A stretch of 64,000 nt of DNA from Aradus depressus (Eukaryota; Arthropoda; Insecta; Hemiptera; Aradidae), in assembly GCA_963662175.1 (NCBI GenBank), contig OY759218.1:24140051-24204050 (forward strand), written 5' to 3'. The first letter of the stretch is position 1. Each line of letters starts with the position of its first letter. The position numbers and the translations under genes were made by a program. A model generated the notes under the pieces. That model saw nothing but the letters and a program-made list of their open reading frames with translations, was not told the DNA's origin and did not search any database. This document shows positions 62,753 through 64,000 of this stretch, piece after piece.

Positions 62753-64000
62753 CTGAAACAAAACATCAGATTAACAAATCTGTCCTATCTACACGTAGTA
62801 TCATGACAAAATATTCATACGAAAAGTATCTGCTTCATTGTATCGAGACATGACAAATATCGAAACCGATATTTTTACCCACAAAACTACACAAGTACTG
62901 GGTGGTTATTATTAGGGATGGGTCAATATAATTTTTTTCGATTACAAGTGACATTTTACCAATACTTTACTATCGACATAAAATATTCAAGAATATAACC
63001 CTATACTATAGTTAAAAAAACTAGAAGAAACAGAGTATAACACACTAAACCAAAGAAATGCATCAAATGCTTGCGCATGGATAAAGTCTTAGTCAAACTA
63101 TAAGACTGCCCTAAAAACTCGCGAAAGCTTCTGGTCGAGGTCTATCACTTTATTGGCAGTCTCGAAAACATCTTCCTTCTCGCGATAGGTGAGATGATGC
63201 AATTTCACTTTATCCCATGTCTCGATAGTTAGTAATTAATATTAAAAGTAATTTTTACAGTAGACTCCCCCTTAACCGGCGTTGTGGAACCGAGGTAAGG
63301 ACGTTTAAGCGAAATCGCCGGTTAAGATGGAGCTTCTTAGGCTTCTGAACGTTTTAACCGATGTTTATATATTTTTCATAATCGCTATCAAAATATTCAA
63401 GATAATGAAAAAAAAAGGTATCATATGCGAGGCTTGGCTTTTGATTATAACATGATAATAAGCACAACACGTACATAACCTCATTTGAAATATTATTTTA
63501 GTGAGTTATCGGTTTGAAACCAAGAACATGAATATAAATGTATTTATCCAACTTGAAGAATAGACAGTACTATAATGATTAATAGAGTCGACAGTATCTT
63601 TTTAATGTAGAAAGAATTCGAAGTTCTGTCGTGTAAATGAAAAATTCAAAATTTGGTTAATGTTTCGAAAACTATTTATTTCCTTCTTCAGGGCCTACAG
63701 AATACAAACGAATTAGTCATTATGGACAATGTAACCAGATACTTAATAATAATGTGAAGAAGAGATGGGAACAATTGTTTTTAACATAAATGAAAGAGAG
63801 GAAAATAATAATAATAATAATAAATAAATAAGTACCTACCTAATAAAAATAAATACAAATTTTGAAAATTCGTAATAAAATAACCTATATATAACATAAT
63901 ATACATATCTAAATAAATAATAAATAAAAATTACCTTATAATGACGAGTGGATGTGTGGGGTGAGGGTGAGTTTGTGTCCAGTGTAATGAGTGCTATGGT
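62753..64000. other. intron upstream of the Ig2 exon, no further exon seen
   Basis: AT-rich DNA with one arm of the hairpin repeat (63590-63705) and a TAA-rich patch near 63805-63835. A 66-base open stretch at the right edge does not fit the required phase. Confidence 0.55.

Noticed and set aside
63930..64000. Possible upstream Dscam exon at the right edge (open minus-strand stretch ending before GTAATT).
   Set aside because: The frame needed to join the phase-1 acceptor at 62752 contains TAA just before the donor, and the peptide does not resemble Ig2.

Overview
The window is nuclear DNA from an arthropod, most likely an insect. It is AT-rich and intron-rich, and its transposons (R1-clade LINE, mariner, PIF/Harbinger, hAT, Helitron, tRNA-derived SINEs) are typical of insect genomes. 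I cannot name the species from sequence alone.

One host gene fills most of the window, on the minus strand, from beyond position 64000 down to a stop codon at 11321-11323. I could join 31 exons by GT/AG sites with consistent codon phase throughout. They encode a Dscam-family cell adhesion receptor from the end of Ig2 to the C-terminus: Ig3-Ig9, FN1-FN4, Ig10, FN5-FN6, a transmembrane helix and a cytoplasmic tail. Promoter, signal peptide, Ig1 and most of Ig2 lie outside the window. Between Ig6 and Ig8 there are two consecutive 279-nt exons, each a complete Ig7. This is the arrangement of insect Dscam2, where two Ig7 exons are used mutually exclusively. The exons that would form the large variable clusters of Dscam1 are single copy as far as they are visible here.

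Layout: 1-11320 is 3' flank with decayed transposons and two nearly identical 305-bp direct repeats. 11321-18793 holds the cytoplasmic and transmembrane exons. 19448-31171 holds the FN3/Ig10 exons. 31851-62752 holds the Ig exons. The introns are crowded with mobile DNA. The largest insert is a near full-length, GC-rich R1-clade LINE (52229-57302). Its poly(A) end stops 7 nt from the 5' splice site of the Ig4 N-half exon.

Other repeats include a SINE family with a tRNA-like head (12 copies), a modular element built of about 125-bp monomers with conserved head and tail, a PIF/Harbinger derivative with 46-bp perfect inverted repeats, a hAT-like derivative, several foldback elements, a Helitron end, and fragments of RTE-, jockey- and I-like LINEs, mariner and Gypsy. 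No functional tRNA, rRNA, CRISPR array or second host gene was found.
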